This document shows, piece after piece, positions 8,314-15,772 of a stretch of DNA of 64,000 nt. The notes below the pieces were generated by a model. It ran no database searches. It had not been told where the DNA came from and saw only the letters and a list, made by a program, of their open reading frames with translations. The first letter of the stretch is position 1; each line of letters begins with the position of its first letter. Source of the DNA: VAXT01 sp963850415 (GTDB lineage: Bacteria; Actinomycetota; Thermoleophilia; Gaiellales; Gaiellaceae); contig CAWKLE010000003.1 of assembly GCA_963850415.1 (NCBI GenBank), forward strand, positions 682,001 to 746,000, read 5' to 3'. The position numbers were made by a program, and so were the translations under genes.

Positions 8314-8754
8314 TCATAAGCCGTTGTCACGCACGAAAGCGAGTGCTTTCTCCGCCATCTGGCGTTCGCCCCCGTAGGCAAGGAGCTTCGGGGCGTCGGC
8401 CAGTGGGAGCCAGCGCGCCTCGTCGACCTCGATCCGCATCTCGGGCTCGAGCTCGCCGAGCCGGCCCTTCGAGTAGCGGAGCAGGTAGAAGCTGACGACC
8501 TTGAAGACGCGCTCGCCCTCCCACGTGTAGACGTAGCGGATGTCTCCGAGCTTCGTCACGAGCCGCGCCTGGATGCCCGTCTCCTCCTCGGTCTCACGCA
8601 GCGCCGTCGCGTCTGGTTTCTCGCCCTCGCCGATCAACCCTTTCGGGAGCGCCCAGACCCCCGGCTGCTTGCCTCCGGGCCGGATCGCGGCGAAGACCCA
8701 CTCGCCGCGCAGGCGCCTGATCGCGACCCCGCCCGCGGAGAATTCCCGGCGCAT
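8314..8754 (-). CDS. NUDIX hydrolase
   Basis: The protein has 146 residues. The Nudix box is complete: starting from the Gly of GLIGEGEK, the Glu six residues on and the RETEEETG motif are spaced as in the consensus GX5EX7REUXEEXGU. The family hydrolyses nucleoside diphosphates linked to another moiety, using Mg or Mn bound to the box glutamates. The surroundings (FSAGGVAIRR at the start, LPKGLIGEGE before the box) resemble diadenosine polyphosphate or MutT-like hydrolases. ATG 8754 is chosen over an in-frame upstream start 27 nt earlier because homologues begin with the MRREFSAGG-type strand. Confidence 0.88.
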   Translation of the reverse strand: MRREFSAGGVAIRRLRGEWVFAAIRPGGKQPGVWALPKGLIGEGEKPDATALRETEEETGIQARLVTKLGDIRYVYTWEGERVFKVVSFYLLRYSKGRLGELEPEMRIEVDEARWLPLADAPKLLAYGGERQMAEKALAFVRDNGL

Positions 8755-8821
8755 CGAGAGTTTGTAACACGTGGCTACCATGCCGAGTCACCCCCGCGCC
8801 TACGCGTGAGTGCAATGCCGT

Positions 8822-8851
8822 TTGCACAGAGGCGGCGAGTGCCGTTAGAAT
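8822..8851 (+). promoter_or_regulatory. putative groES promoter
   Basis: TTGCAC at 8822-8827 and TAGAAT at 8846-8851 are separated by 18 bp. The CIRCE operator begins 3 bp after the -10 hexamer, the usual position for HrcA repression. A short inverted repeat GTGCAA/TTGCAC (8810-8815, 8822-8827) overlaps the -35 region and may be a further binding site. Confidence 0.6.
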
Positions 8852-8854
8852 GCC

Positions 8855-8881
8855 CTGGCACTCGCGCCGCAGGAGTGCCAG
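8855..8881 (+). promoter_or_regulatory. CIRCE operator (HrcA site)
   Basis: CTGGCACTC and GAGTGCCAG form a perfect 9-bp inverted repeat with exactly 9 bp between them, matching the CIRCE architecture (consensus TTAGCACTC-N9-GAGTGCTAA) in the conserved core. It lies between the -10 hexamer and the groES ribosome binding site. An additional half-site (GCGAGTGCC at 8835-8843) pairs with GGCACTCGC (8857-8865) across the -10 hexamer, so HrcA contacts could extend upstream. The HrcA gene itself is not in the window. Confidence 0.9.
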
Positions 8882-8919
8882 AGACTGTCACAAAGTGTAC
8901 GTAGAACAGGAGGTCCTGA

Positions 8920-9252
8920 ATGGATCTGCAGCCGCTGGGCGATCGTCTGATCGTCGAGGCGCTCGAGGAGGAGGAAATGACCTCGAGCGGCATCGTCCTG
9001 CCCGACACCGCGAAGGAGAAGCCGCAGCGCGGCCGCGTCCTCGCAGTCGGTCCGGGCATGCGCAACGACTCGGGCGAGATCGTCCCGATGGAAGTCGCCG
9101 TGGGCGACGAGGTCATCTACTCGAAGTACGGCGGCACCGAGATCAAGCTCGGCGCCGACGACGTTCTGATCCTGCGCGAGTCGGACGTGCTCGCGAAGGT
9201 CGCAAAGGTCAAGTCGAGCAAGAAGAAGCAGCTCGCGGGCGCGTCCGCCTAG
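8920..9252 (+). CDS. groES: co-chaperonin GroES
   Basis: The 110-residue product starts MDLQPLGDRLIVEALEEEE and has the mobile loop (TSSGIVLPDTAKEKPQ) and the core YSKYGGTEIK of GroES. Seven copies cap the GroEL ring and enclose unfolded protein in the cytoplasm. The Lys/Ser-rich C-terminal tail (VKSSKKKQLAGASA) makes it somewhat longer than the usual 96-100 residues. The ATG is preceded by a strong AGGAGGTCCTGA leader. groEL follows 28 nt downstream with its own ribosome binding site, giving the standard two-gene operon under CIRCE control. Confidence 0.97.
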   Translation: MDLQPLGDRLIVEALEEEEMTSSGIVLPDTAKEKPQRGRVLAVGPGMRNDSGEIVPMEVAVGDEVIYSKYGGTEIKLGADDVLILRESDVLAKVAKVKSSKKKQLAGASA

Positions 9253-9280
9253 AAGTCACAACTCTTGAGGGAGGTACTCA

Positions 9281-10906
9281 ATGGCTCATAAGGAGCTGAA
9301 GTTCGACGAGGAGGCACGGCGCGCGCTCGAGCGCGGCGTGAACGTCCTCGCCGACGCGGTCAAGGTCACCCTTGGCCCGAAAGGCCGGTACGTCGTGCTG
9401 GACAAGAAGTTCGGCGCACCGACGATCACGAACGACGGCGTCACCATCGCGCGCGAGATCGAGCTCGAGGACGTCTTCGAGAACCAGGGCGCTCAGCTCG
9501 TCCGCGAGGTCGCAACGGCGACGAACGATGTCGCCGGTGACGGCACGACGACCGCGACCGTCCTCGCACAGGCCATCGTCCGCGAGGGCCTGAGGAACGT
9601 CGCCGCGGGTGCGAACCCGATCGCGCTCAAGCGCGGGATCGAGGTCGCCGTCGACCAGGTCGTCGCAGACCTGCAGAAGCAGTCGAAGGAGATCTCGGGC
9701 AAGGAGGACATCGCCCGGGTCGCGACGATTTCCGCGCGCGAGCGCGAGATCGGGGACGTCATCTCCGACGCGATCGAGAAGGTCGGCAAGGACGGCGTCG
9801 TCAACGTCGAGGAGGGCCAGACCTTCGGGCTCGAGCTCGAGTTCACCGAGGGCATGCAGTTCGACAAGGGCTATCTCTCGCCGTACATGATCACGGACGC
9901 CGAGCGCATGGAGGCCGTCCTCGAGGACCCGTACATCCTGGTCGCGAACCAGAAGATCGGGGCCGTCAAGGACCTGCTTCCCGTGCTCGAGCAGGTGATC
10001 CAGTCCGGCAAGCCGCTGCTGATCGTCTCGGAGGACGTCGAAGGCGAGGCGCTCGCCACGATCGTCGTCAACAAGCTCCGTGGCACCTTCACCGCGGTCG
10101 CCGTCAAGGCGCCCGGCTTCGGTGACCGCCGCAAGCGGATGCTCGAGGACATCGCGATCCTCTCCGGCGCCGAGGTGATCACCGAGGAGATGGGCCTCAA
10201 GCTCGAGAACACGAAGCTCTCGCAGCTCGGCAAGGCCCGCCGTGTCGTCATCGACAAGGACTCGACCACGATCATCGACGGGGCGGGCGAGTCCGACGGC
10301 ATCAAGGCCCGGATCAAGCAGCTCAAGTCCGAGATCGAGAACACGGACTCCGACTTCGACCGCGAGAAGCTGCAGGAGCGGCTGGCGAAGCTCGCCGGCG
10401 GCGTTGCGGTGATCAAGGTCGGCGCTGCGACCGAGACCGAGATGAAGGAGAAGAAGCACCGCGTCGAGGACGCGCTACAGGCCACACGGGCAGCCCTCGA
10501 GGAGGGCATCGTTCCCGGAGGCGGCGTCGCGCTTCTCAATACGGCCAAGGCGATCAAGGTCGACGAGCTCGAGGGCGACGTTCGCACAGGTGCGCAGATC
10601 GTCACGCGCGCGCTCGAGGAGCCGATCCGTCAGCTGGCCGACAACGCCGGCCTCGAGGGCTCGCTCGTGGTCGACAAGATCCGCACCGGGACGAAGGGCC
10701 ACGGCCTGAACGTCGAGACCGGTGAGTACGAGGATCTCGTCAAGGCGGGGATCATCGATCCGACGATGGTCACGCGCTCGGCGCTGCAGAACGCGGCTTC
10801 GATCGCGAAGAACATCCTGACCACCGAGGCGATCGTCGCCGAGCCGCCGGAGAAGAACCCGGTCGGCGCAGGCGCCGGCATGCCGGACATGGGTGGAATG
10901 ATGTAA
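9281..10906 (+). CDS. groEL: 60 kDa chaperonin GroEL
   Basis: The 541-residue protein is full length. The ATP-binding region is visible in VTLGPKGRYVVLD and VAGDGTTTATVLAQ, and the intermediate and apical domains follow in normal order (for example GYLSPYMITDAE, and PGFGDRRKRML). The C-terminus is the Gly/Met-rich tail GAGAGMPDMGGMM that lies inside the ring. It forms double seven-membered rings and folds proteins with GroES. It is co-transcribed with groES from the CIRCE-controlled promoter and followed by two consecutive hairpins. Confidence 0.98.
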   Translation: MAHKELKFDEEARRALERGVNVLADAVKVTLGPKGRYVVLDKKFGAPTITNDGVTIAREIELEDVFENQGAQLVREVATATNDVAGDGTTTATVLAQAIVREGLRNVAAGANPIALKRGIEVAVDQVVADLQKQSKEISGKEDIARVATISAREREIGDVISDAIEKVGKDGVVNVEEGQTFGLELEFTEGMQFDKGYLSPYMITDAERMEAVLEDPYILVANQKIGAVKDLLPVLEQVIQSGKPLLIVSEDVEGEALATIVVNKLRGTFTAVAVKAPGFGDRRKRMLEDIAILSGAEVITEEMGLKLENTKLSQLGKARRVVIDKDSTTIIDGAGESDGIKARIKQLKSEIENTDSDFDREKLQERLAKLAGGVAVIKVGAATETEMKEKKHRVEDALQATRAALEEGIVPGGGVALLNTAKAIKVDELEGDVRTGAQIVTRALEEPIRQLADNAGLEGSLVVDKIRTGTKGHGLNVETGEYEDLVKAGIIDPTMVTRSALQNAASIAKNILTTEAIVAEPPEKNPVGAGAGMPDMGGMM

Positions 10907-10933
10907 CGAGTCCCTCGGGACTCCATTTCGACC

Positions 10934-10959
10934 GAGAGGGCCGGTTCGCCGGCCCTCTC
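10934..10959 (+). terminator. first hairpin after groEL
   Basis: GAGAGGGCCGG and CCGGCCCTCTC form a perfect 11-bp stem around a stable TTCG tetraloop, 27 nt after the groEL stop. It is followed by ACTTTGT rather than a long T run. Confidence 0.8.
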
Positions 10960-10976
10960 ACTTTGTCCCAAACAAG

Positions 10977-11001
10977 AAGGCCGGCTAAGCGCCGGCCTTT
11001 T
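10977..11001 (+). terminator. second hairpin after groEL, with T run
   Basis: AAGGCCGGC and GCCGGCCTT form a 9-bp stem with a 5-nt loop and run directly into TTTTG. With the previous hairpin it forms a tandem intrinsic terminator for the groESL operon. Confidence 0.85.
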
Positions 11002-11122
11002 GTTCACAAATGCGGTTCGATCTGTAGATCCGCATAAGGAGGGGGGAGGTGGGTACTTGCCGTATCGGCTCGCCGAACGGGCGAACCATCCCCCGATCGG
11101 GTGTTCCTGAGATGCTTCGCGC

Positions 11123-11275
11123 ATGACTCTGCTCTGGTTCGTCGTCTGGTTCGTCAGCAACCTCATCGGGGACAAGGAAGTGCTCACGTTCAACCCGGTG
11201 AACTGGTGGGCCGGTTTCCTGCTCCTGGCGATCGCGCTCGACCTCAACAAGTCGTACGTGATCAAGCACGGCTAG
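11123..11275 (+). CDS. small membrane protein, 50 residues
   Basis: The short frame encodes MTLLWFVVWFVSNLIGDKEV, followed by NPVNWWAGFLLLAIALDLNKSYVIKHG. Two hydrophobic segments flank a polar turn. The composition and codon use are those of a real gene and the frame is closed by TAG. I do not recognise the family. The region between the groEL terminators and this start (11002-11122) holds a purine-rich stretch and an imperfect hairpin (ATGCGG...CCGCAT, about 11009-11035); a precise promoter cannot be assigned. Confidence 0.55.
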   Translation: MTLLWFVVWFVSNLIGDKEVLTFNPVNWWAGFLLLAIALDLNKSYVIKHG

Positions 11276-11335
11276 GAGCTAATAGGGCCTATCCCTCGTC
11301 AGGGCCTGTCCCGCAGTGGGGCCGGGCCCGCCTGG

Positions 11336-11941
11336 TCAGAATTCATACCGTTCTTCTTTCCAGTAGTCCGCGTCGTTGTGGTAGCCGTAGCGCTCCCAGA
11401 AGCCGGGCTCGTCTGACGGGACGAGCTCGATGCCTCGCAGCCACTTTGCGCTCTTCCAGAAGTAGCGGCTCGGGATCACGAGCCTGAGGGGCCAGCCGTG
11501 CTCCGGCGTGAGCGGCTCGCCGTCCGCCTCGTACGCGATCAGGGAGTGCTCGTCCTCGAGCGCGGCGATCGGCACGTTCGACGTGAACCCCTGCTCCGCG
11601 TGGGCGACGACGAAGCGCGCCGACGGTTTCGGCTTCACCAGGTCCGCAAGGGTGGCCCAGCCGACGCCGCGGAAGCTCGTGTCGAACCGGCTCCAGCGCG
11701 TCACGCAGTGGATGTCGATCGTCACTTCGCTCGACGGCAGCGCCCGGAGCTCGTCCCAGCTCAGCGTGACCGGATTCTCGACCTCGCCGAAGACCTTGAA
11801 GTCCCAGGTCGCGAGGTCGGTCGCGGGCACGTCGCCCGCGTGGAGGACGGGCCACTTCTCGGTCAGGTACTGCCCCGGCGGCAGCCGCGCGGGGTCGAAG
11901 CCGGCGTCGGCGACCTTCTGCTCTGCTTTCGACCGGAACAC
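11336..11941 (-). CDS. sulfite oxidase-like molybdopterin-dependent oxidoreductase
   Basis: The product has about 201 residues, one oxidoreductase molybdopterin-binding domain. The key cysteine that ligates molybdenum is in DIHCVTRWSRFDTSF, and the cofactor-binding parts ARFVVAHAEQGFTSN, GWPLRLVIPSRYFWKSAKW and the end GFWERYGYHND are typical of the short cytoplasmic sulfite-oxidase-like enzymes related to YedY/MsrP. The electron acceptor and physiological substrate are not known. No TAT signal is present. GTG 11941 is preferred to ATG 11962: it lies 7 nt after TAGTGT on the minus strand and avoids overlap with the divergent ATG at 11961. Confidence 0.85.
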   Translation of the reverse strand: MFRSKAEQKVADAGFDPARLPPGQYLTEKWPVLHAGDVPATDLATWDFKVFGEVENPVTLSWDELRALPSSEVTIDIHCVTRWSRFDTSFRGVGWATLADLVKPKPSARFVVAHAEQGFTSNVPIAALEDEHSLIAYEADGEPLTPEHGWPLRLVIPSRYFWKSAKWLRGIELVPSDEPGFWERYGYHNDADYWKEERYEF

Positions 11942-11947
11942 GATTCC

Positions 11948-11954
11948 TACACTA
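11948..11954. promoter_or_regulatory. bidirectional -10 element TACACTA
   Basis: Read on the plus strand TACACT (11948-11953) is 7 nt before ATG 11961; read on the minus strand TAGTGT (11954-11949) is 7 nt before GTG 11941. One 7-bp TANNNTA box therefore supplies a -10 hexamer to both divergent genes, and both transcripts would be leaderless. Confidence 0.6.
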
Positions 11955-11960
11955 GTGACC

Positions 11961-12724
11961 ATGGCAACGGTGACGCGCAGAGTTGCGGCCCGGCCGCGCG
12001 ACTACGTCCGGGTCGCCGGGCCCGACGCCGAGGACTTCCTCCAGCGAATGCTCTCGAACGACGTGACCCAGGCTCCCTGTCGCGCCATGCTGCTCACGCC
12101 CAAGGCTCGACTGATCGCTCCGCTCGTCGTCGTGCGCCGCGCCGACGACGACTTCCTGCTCCTGACCGAGCCGGGGCTCGGCGAGACGGTCGCGCGCAAC
12201 GCTGCTTCGCGCGCGGTTTGCGGCCAAGGTCGAGATCGAGCCGGAGGCGCACACGTCGGTCGTCGTCTTCGGCGAGGACGGCGGCATCCCGAACGAGGAG
12301 CTCGGCGAGCCCGGCAACGAGCTGCTCGACGCCGACGTCGCGCCGACCCTCTCGGCCGACGAGGTCGAGCGCATCCGGATCGAGTCCGCCGCACCGGCCT
12401 GGGGCAAGGAGCTCGACGACACGATCCTTCCGGCCGAGGCGGGCCTCGACGAGACGCACGTGTCGTTCACGAAGGGCTGCTATCCGGGCCAGGAGCCGAT
12501 CGCCAGGCTGCACTACCGCGGGAAGGTCAACCGGAGCCTGCAGGCGCTCGAGGTCGAGGGCGCCGAGCCGGGCGACGAGATCCGCCACGGCGAAAAGGTC
12601 GTCGGCCGCGTCACGAGCGCAGTCGGCGACCGGGCGCTCGGCTACGTACGAGTCGATGTTCCAGAGGACGCCGAGCTCGAGCGTCGGGGGGAACGCCAAA
12701 ACCGCTCGGGTGCTCCGTGCGTAG
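11961..12724 (+). pseudogene. frameshifted folate-binding protein YgfZ / GcvT-like
   Basis: Reading across two frame changes gives a protein of about 253 residues with RVAGPDAEDFLQRMLSNDVT at the start, LLTPKARLIAPLVVVRRADD, and the YgfZ signature KGCYPGQEPIARLHYRGK. YgfZ-type proteins bind folate and help iron-sulfur enzymes. The first shift is near 12196-12200, where one extra base separates ETVAR from the following LLRARFAAKVEIEP; the second is at a run of six G at 12686-12691, before NAKTARVLRA. A G-run indel suggests sequencing error rather than gene decay. The start ATG is 7 nt after TACACT, so it is leaderless. Confidence 0.75.
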
Positions 12725-12734
12725 GAACTACGCG

Positions 12735-13209
12735 ATGGGGCGAATTCGGGGAGTGGTCGTGATCGCGGCGCTGTTCCTGCTGTTCGTGGCTGCGGGCTGT
12801 GGCGGCAAAAGCGGAGGCAGCAGCGAGAGCGAGCAGGCGACGACCACGAACATCGGCGGCACCGAGGCCGAGAGCCACGGGACGAAGGACGTCTCCACCG
12901 CGTCCGGCAAGGTCGAGATCGAGCTCTACGACAACTACTTCGAGCCGACGGTCCTGAAGGGGAAGCCCGGTCAGATGGTCGAGCTCGAGCTCAAGAACAA
13001 GGGCAAGGTCGCGCACACCTTCACGCTCTCCGAGCAGAGCGTCGACAAGGAGATCCAGCCCGGAGACGAGACGGAGAGCGCAGGTCACGTTCCCGCAGAG
13101 CGGCGAGCTGAAGTTCGTGTGCAAGTTCCACCAGAGCGGCGGCATGATCGGCGCGCTCCAGGCGTCCGCCTCCTCCTCGTCCTCCTCGACGACGACCTCG
13201 AAGTACTAG
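12735..13209 (+). pseudogene. frameshifted cupredoxin-domain lipoprotein
   Basis: The N-terminus is a lipoprotein signal (VVVIAALFLLFVAAGCGGKS, lipobox Cys in AAGC), then a Ser/Glu/Thr-rich linker and a plastocyanin-like domain. The domain has the first His in KVAHTFTL and, after restoring frame near 13080, the copper loop FVCKFHQSGGM with Cys, His and Met ligands. This ligand set (His, Cys, His, Met) indicates a type 1 copper site, so the protein would be an outer-face electron carrier or copper-binding protein. The frame change adds one base and the protein should end SSSTTTSKY at 13209. The rest of the gene is intact, so an assembly error is likely. Confidence 0.75.
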
Positions 13210-13306
13210 TCAGAGCCTGGCGCCCGGCGAGGAAGATCAGTCGGTAGCCGCCCGCAACGGGTTCGCGCGCAACTGCGGATGCCGAAAGCGCGGAGTGGGT
13301 GGATCC

Positions 13307-13330
13307 TGAAACGCGTAGATGACCGTTTCA
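13307..13330 (+). promoter_or_regulatory. inverted repeat enclosing the HAD start codon
   Basis: TGAAACG and CGTTTCA are 7-bp arms separated by 10 nt, and the loop holds ATG 13319. The hairpin could limit initiation, or could mark an operator; neither is proven. Confidence 0.3.
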
Positions 13331-14425
13331 GCCCCGACCACTCCAGTGGCATCGCCGTCCCGTGGCCGAACCGGCACGGGCCGCACGAGCCAAGGTGCTC
13401 CTCGAAGGAAGGAAGCGCTCTCACTCGCGCCTCCGCCGGTGCACCGGCTCGAGCTGGATACGCTCGCCTCGCACTGGCAGCGAGCCCTCGACGCGGCTCA
13501 GAAAGCGCTGGCCGCGGCCGCCGCGTCGCTGACCGCCCCCGAGCTCGGCCGCCGACAGCGCGAGCTCACGTTGGAGCGCCGGGCGGTGGCAGAGTCCCTC
13601 GCAAGCATGGCCCGAGCAGCCGGCGTCAGGCCGGTGCCGTGGCTGTCGCCCGAGCCGGTGACAACGGGGTCGCTCGGGCTGCCCGCCGGCATCGGAGCGG
13701 GCCTCTTCGACCTGGACGGAGTCCTCACCGACAGCGGCCTCCTCCACGCCTCGGCCTGGGGTGAGGTCTTCGACGAGCTCCTCCTTCGTCTGAGCGAGAA
13801 GACCGGTTGGCATTTCATTCCCTTCGACGGCGTCGCGGACTACCGGGCGTATATCGAAGGGCGACCGCGGCTCGAGGGAGTCCACGCGTTCCTCCGCAGT
13901 CGCGGAATCCGTCTGCCCGAAGGGAGAGCGGATGAGCCCGCCGGCGCCGATACCGCATACGGGCTCGCCCGGCGCAAGGGCGAGGTGCTCGATCGAGGGC
14001 TGCGCCACCGGGGTGTGAGCGCTGTCGCCGGAGCGCGCCGCTACCTCGAGGCCGCCGGTCATGCGGGACTCACGCGCGCCGTGGTCTCGGCGAGTGCGAG
14101 CACGCTGCCGATGCTCGAACGCGCCGGCCTCGCGAGCCTGGTCGAGACGCGGATCGACGCGCAGGTGATCAGCGCGGAGGAGTTGCGCTCACCACCCGCG
14201 CCCGACCTGCTCCTGGCTGCTTGTCGCGGACTGGGCGTCCGTCCGGACGACGCCGTCTATTTCACGCACAGCGCTGCGGGCGTCGCTGCGGGCAGGGCGG
14301 CCGGGGTCGCTGTGATCGGAGTCGGCGACGAGACCCAGAGGGAGCTCCTGTCCGGCTTCGGCGCGGGGCGCACCGTGGCCGGATTGAGTGCGCTCCTCGA
14401 CCCTCGGATACTCCGACAGCCGTAG
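13319..14425 (+). CDS. HAD-superfamily hydrolase (beta-phosphoglucomutase-like)
   Basis: The protein has 368 residues. Residues 1-120 are a Pro/Arg-rich start and an Ala-rich helical region (ALDAAQKALAAAAASL). The HAD domain begins with motif I FDLDGVLTDSG, whose two Asp are nucleophile and acid/base, includes the substrate-cap region WHFIPFDGVADYRAYIEGRP typical of beta-phosphoglucomutases, motif II (VVSASASTLPM) and a motif IV region (DDAVYFTHSAAG) where the usual second acidic residue pair is altered. It may convert a hexose 1-phosphate or dephosphorylate a sugar phosphate. The start codon lies within an inverted repeat. Unlike the usual setting, no trehalose or maltose phosphorylase gene is adjacent. 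Confidence 0.78.
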   Translation: MTVSAPTTPVASPSRGRTGTGRTSQGAPRRKEALSLAPPPVHRLELDTLASHWQRALDAAQKALAAAAASLTAPELGRRQRELTLERRAVAESLASMARAAGVRPVPWLSPEPVTTGSLGLPAGIGAGLFDLDGVLTDSGLLHASAWGEVFDELLLRLSEKTGWHFIPFDGVADYRAYIEGRPRLEGVHAFLRSRGIRLPEGRADEPAGADTAYGLARRKGEVLDRGLRHRGVSAVAGARRYLEAAGHAGLTRAVVSASASTLPMLERAGLASLVETRIDAQVISAEELRSPPAPDLLLAACRGLGVRPDDAVYFTHSAAGVAAGRAAGVAVIGVGDETQRELLSGFGAGRTVAGLSALLDPRILRQP

Positions 14426-14475
14426 CTCCCCGAGCGCGTGGTTGAGCGATGCGCGCCCCGGTACGATCGGGCACC

Positions 14476-15168
14476 GTGGCTCCTGACGCCGGAGGTGGTC
14501 CTGAGGAGACGATTCGGGAGTTTGGCCTCGGCGACGAGGATCTGACGGCCTGGCGTGCGAGCGGTCTGGCGGATCAAGCGTTTGTCGATTGGCTCACCGA
14601 CCGCGTCGCGCGGAGGCCGAGCGGCTCGCGGGCACGACAGGTCTACGGCGCTGAAGACGTTCACGACTTCGCCCGGCGGGCAATCCTCGACGCGTTGGCA
14701 CTCGGCCCCGGTGACCACGTGCTCGACCTGGGTTGCGGAGGCGGTCTTCTGCTTCGGGACGCTCTCGAGCAAGGCGCTAGCGCGACCGGTCTGGATCACA
14801 GTGAAGAGATGGTCTCCCTCGCACGGGAGCGGGCGCCTGGCTCGACGGTCGTACTGGCCGAGGCCGAGCATCTGCCATTCGAGGATGCGACCTTCACGGC
14901 CGTGTCGATGTCGATCGTTTTCTTCTTTCTCGCCGACCCCGTTGGCGTGCTGCGCGAGTGCAATCGTGTTCTGCGTCCCGGTGGGCGCCTTGCGATCTTC
15001 ACGAGCGGGCCGGAACTGCGAGGAACACCCGCGGCCCCAGAACCACTCGCAAGCCGAGGCCATTTCTACACAGACACTGAGCTCGCCGAACTCGCCCGCG
15101 ATGCCGGTCTAGGCGCAGTATCGGTGCAACACGCCAGTGGGGGTCAACTCCTGACCGCGGAGGCCTGA
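14476..15168 (+). CDS. class I SAM-dependent methyltransferase
   Basis: The 230-residue product has the SAM-binding motif I DHVLDLGCGGGLLL, motif II region GLDHSEEMVSLARERAPG, and a later LPFEDATFTAVSMSI segment and LRECNRVLRPGGRLAIFT typical of the UbiE/Methyltransf_11 group. The substrate is not predictable. GTG 14476 is chosen because TACGAT (14462-14467) ends 8 nt before it; an in-frame ATG at 14449 lies upstream of that hexamer. The stop is followed 57 nt later by the 3' end of the tRNA gene on the other strand. Confidence 0.82.
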   Translation: MAPDAGGGPEETIREFGLGDEDLTAWRASGLADQAFVDWLTDRVARRPSGSRARQVYGAEDVHDFARRAILDALALGPGDHVLDLGCGGGLLLRDALEQGASATGLDHSEEMVSLARERAPGSTVVLAEAEHLPFEDATFTAVSMSIVFFFLADPVGVLRECNRVLRPGGRLAIFTSGPELRGTPAAPEPLASRGHFYTDTELAELARDAGLGAVSVQHASGGQLLTAEA

Positions 15169-15225
15169 CCCTCCAGTACCGAACGCGCCTCCGTCGTTCG
15201 GGTCTGTGCAGGAAGGTCGGGACGA

Positions 15226-15298
15226 TGCGCCCGGCATGATTCGAACATGCGACCTCTGCCTCCGCAGGGCAGCGCTCTATCCCCTGAGCTACGGGCGC
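15226..15298 (-). tRNA. tRNA-Arg, anticodon GCG
   Basis: The minus strand folds into a complete cloverleaf of 73 nt: acceptor stem GCGCCCG/CGGGCGC, D stem GCTC/GAGC, anticodon stem CTGCC/GGCAG enclosing the loop CTGCGGA, and T stem GCATG/CATGC with TTCGAAT. The anticodon reads GCG, so it would decode CGC and CGU. Its body is very like the E. coli tRNA-Arg(CCG). No CCA is encoded. A TAGACT hexamer lies upstream (15314-15309, minus strand), 10 nt before the 5' end. Confidence 0.93.
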
Positions 15299-15358
15299 AG
15301 GGACAGCCAGTCTAGCGGCGACCGAATCGGAATCCGCTGAAGCGGGTACTGGCGAGAG

Positions 15359-15772
15359 GTGCTTCGACGTGGGGCGCTGATCGCACTCGGGCTGCTGCTC
15401 CTCGCCGGCTGCGGCGGGGGCGGCTCCGCCTCGCAGAAAGACATCCAGAAGCAGTTCGAGGCGATCCAGTCGCTCGCCGCCGAAGGCGCGCTCGTCGCCG
15501 ACGGTGCGGCTGACGGCCGGACGACCGACGTCTTCGTCCGGGTCCACACCGGATACCTCGCTGAGGCTGCGCACAAGGTCCACGCACAGCTGTCCTCGCA
15601 GCGCGCGAGCGGGGCGGCCGAACGCGATCGGATCCGAGCCGCGAGGTTGGCGTCGAGCGTCGCGGATCAGCTCGCCAGGTTGGCCGACGACCCCGGCGAT
15701 CACGAAAAGGCGCGCCGGATCCAGAAGCAACTCGAACGCGATGCGGCTCTGGCGGAGCGAGGAGCCGGATGA
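15359..15772 (+). CDS. small lipoprotein, helical
   Basis: The product has 137 residues. A lipoprotein signal (ALIALGLLLLAGCGGGG, lipobox LAGC) is followed by a Gln/Lys/Ala-rich helical region (SQKDIQKQFEAIQSLAAEG, and later ARLADDPGDHEKARRIQKQL) likely to form an antiparallel helical bundle outside the membrane. I do not recognise a family. The start is GTG. Its stop overlaps the start of the Nramp-like gene as ATGA, so the two are translated together, and it heads a four-gene unit with the two PRC-barrel proteins. Confidence 0.7.
   Translation: MLRRGALIALGLLLLAGCGGGGSASQKDIQKQFEAIQSLAAEGALVADGAADGRTTDVFVRVHTGYLAEAAHKVHAQLSSQRASGAAERDRIRAARLASSVADQLARLADDPGDHEKARRIQKQLERDAALAERGAG

Noticed and set aside
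11009..11035. hairpin ATGCGG...CCGCAT as a riboswitch
   Set aside because: Too small, with no recognisable ligand core; followed only by a purine-rich stretch.
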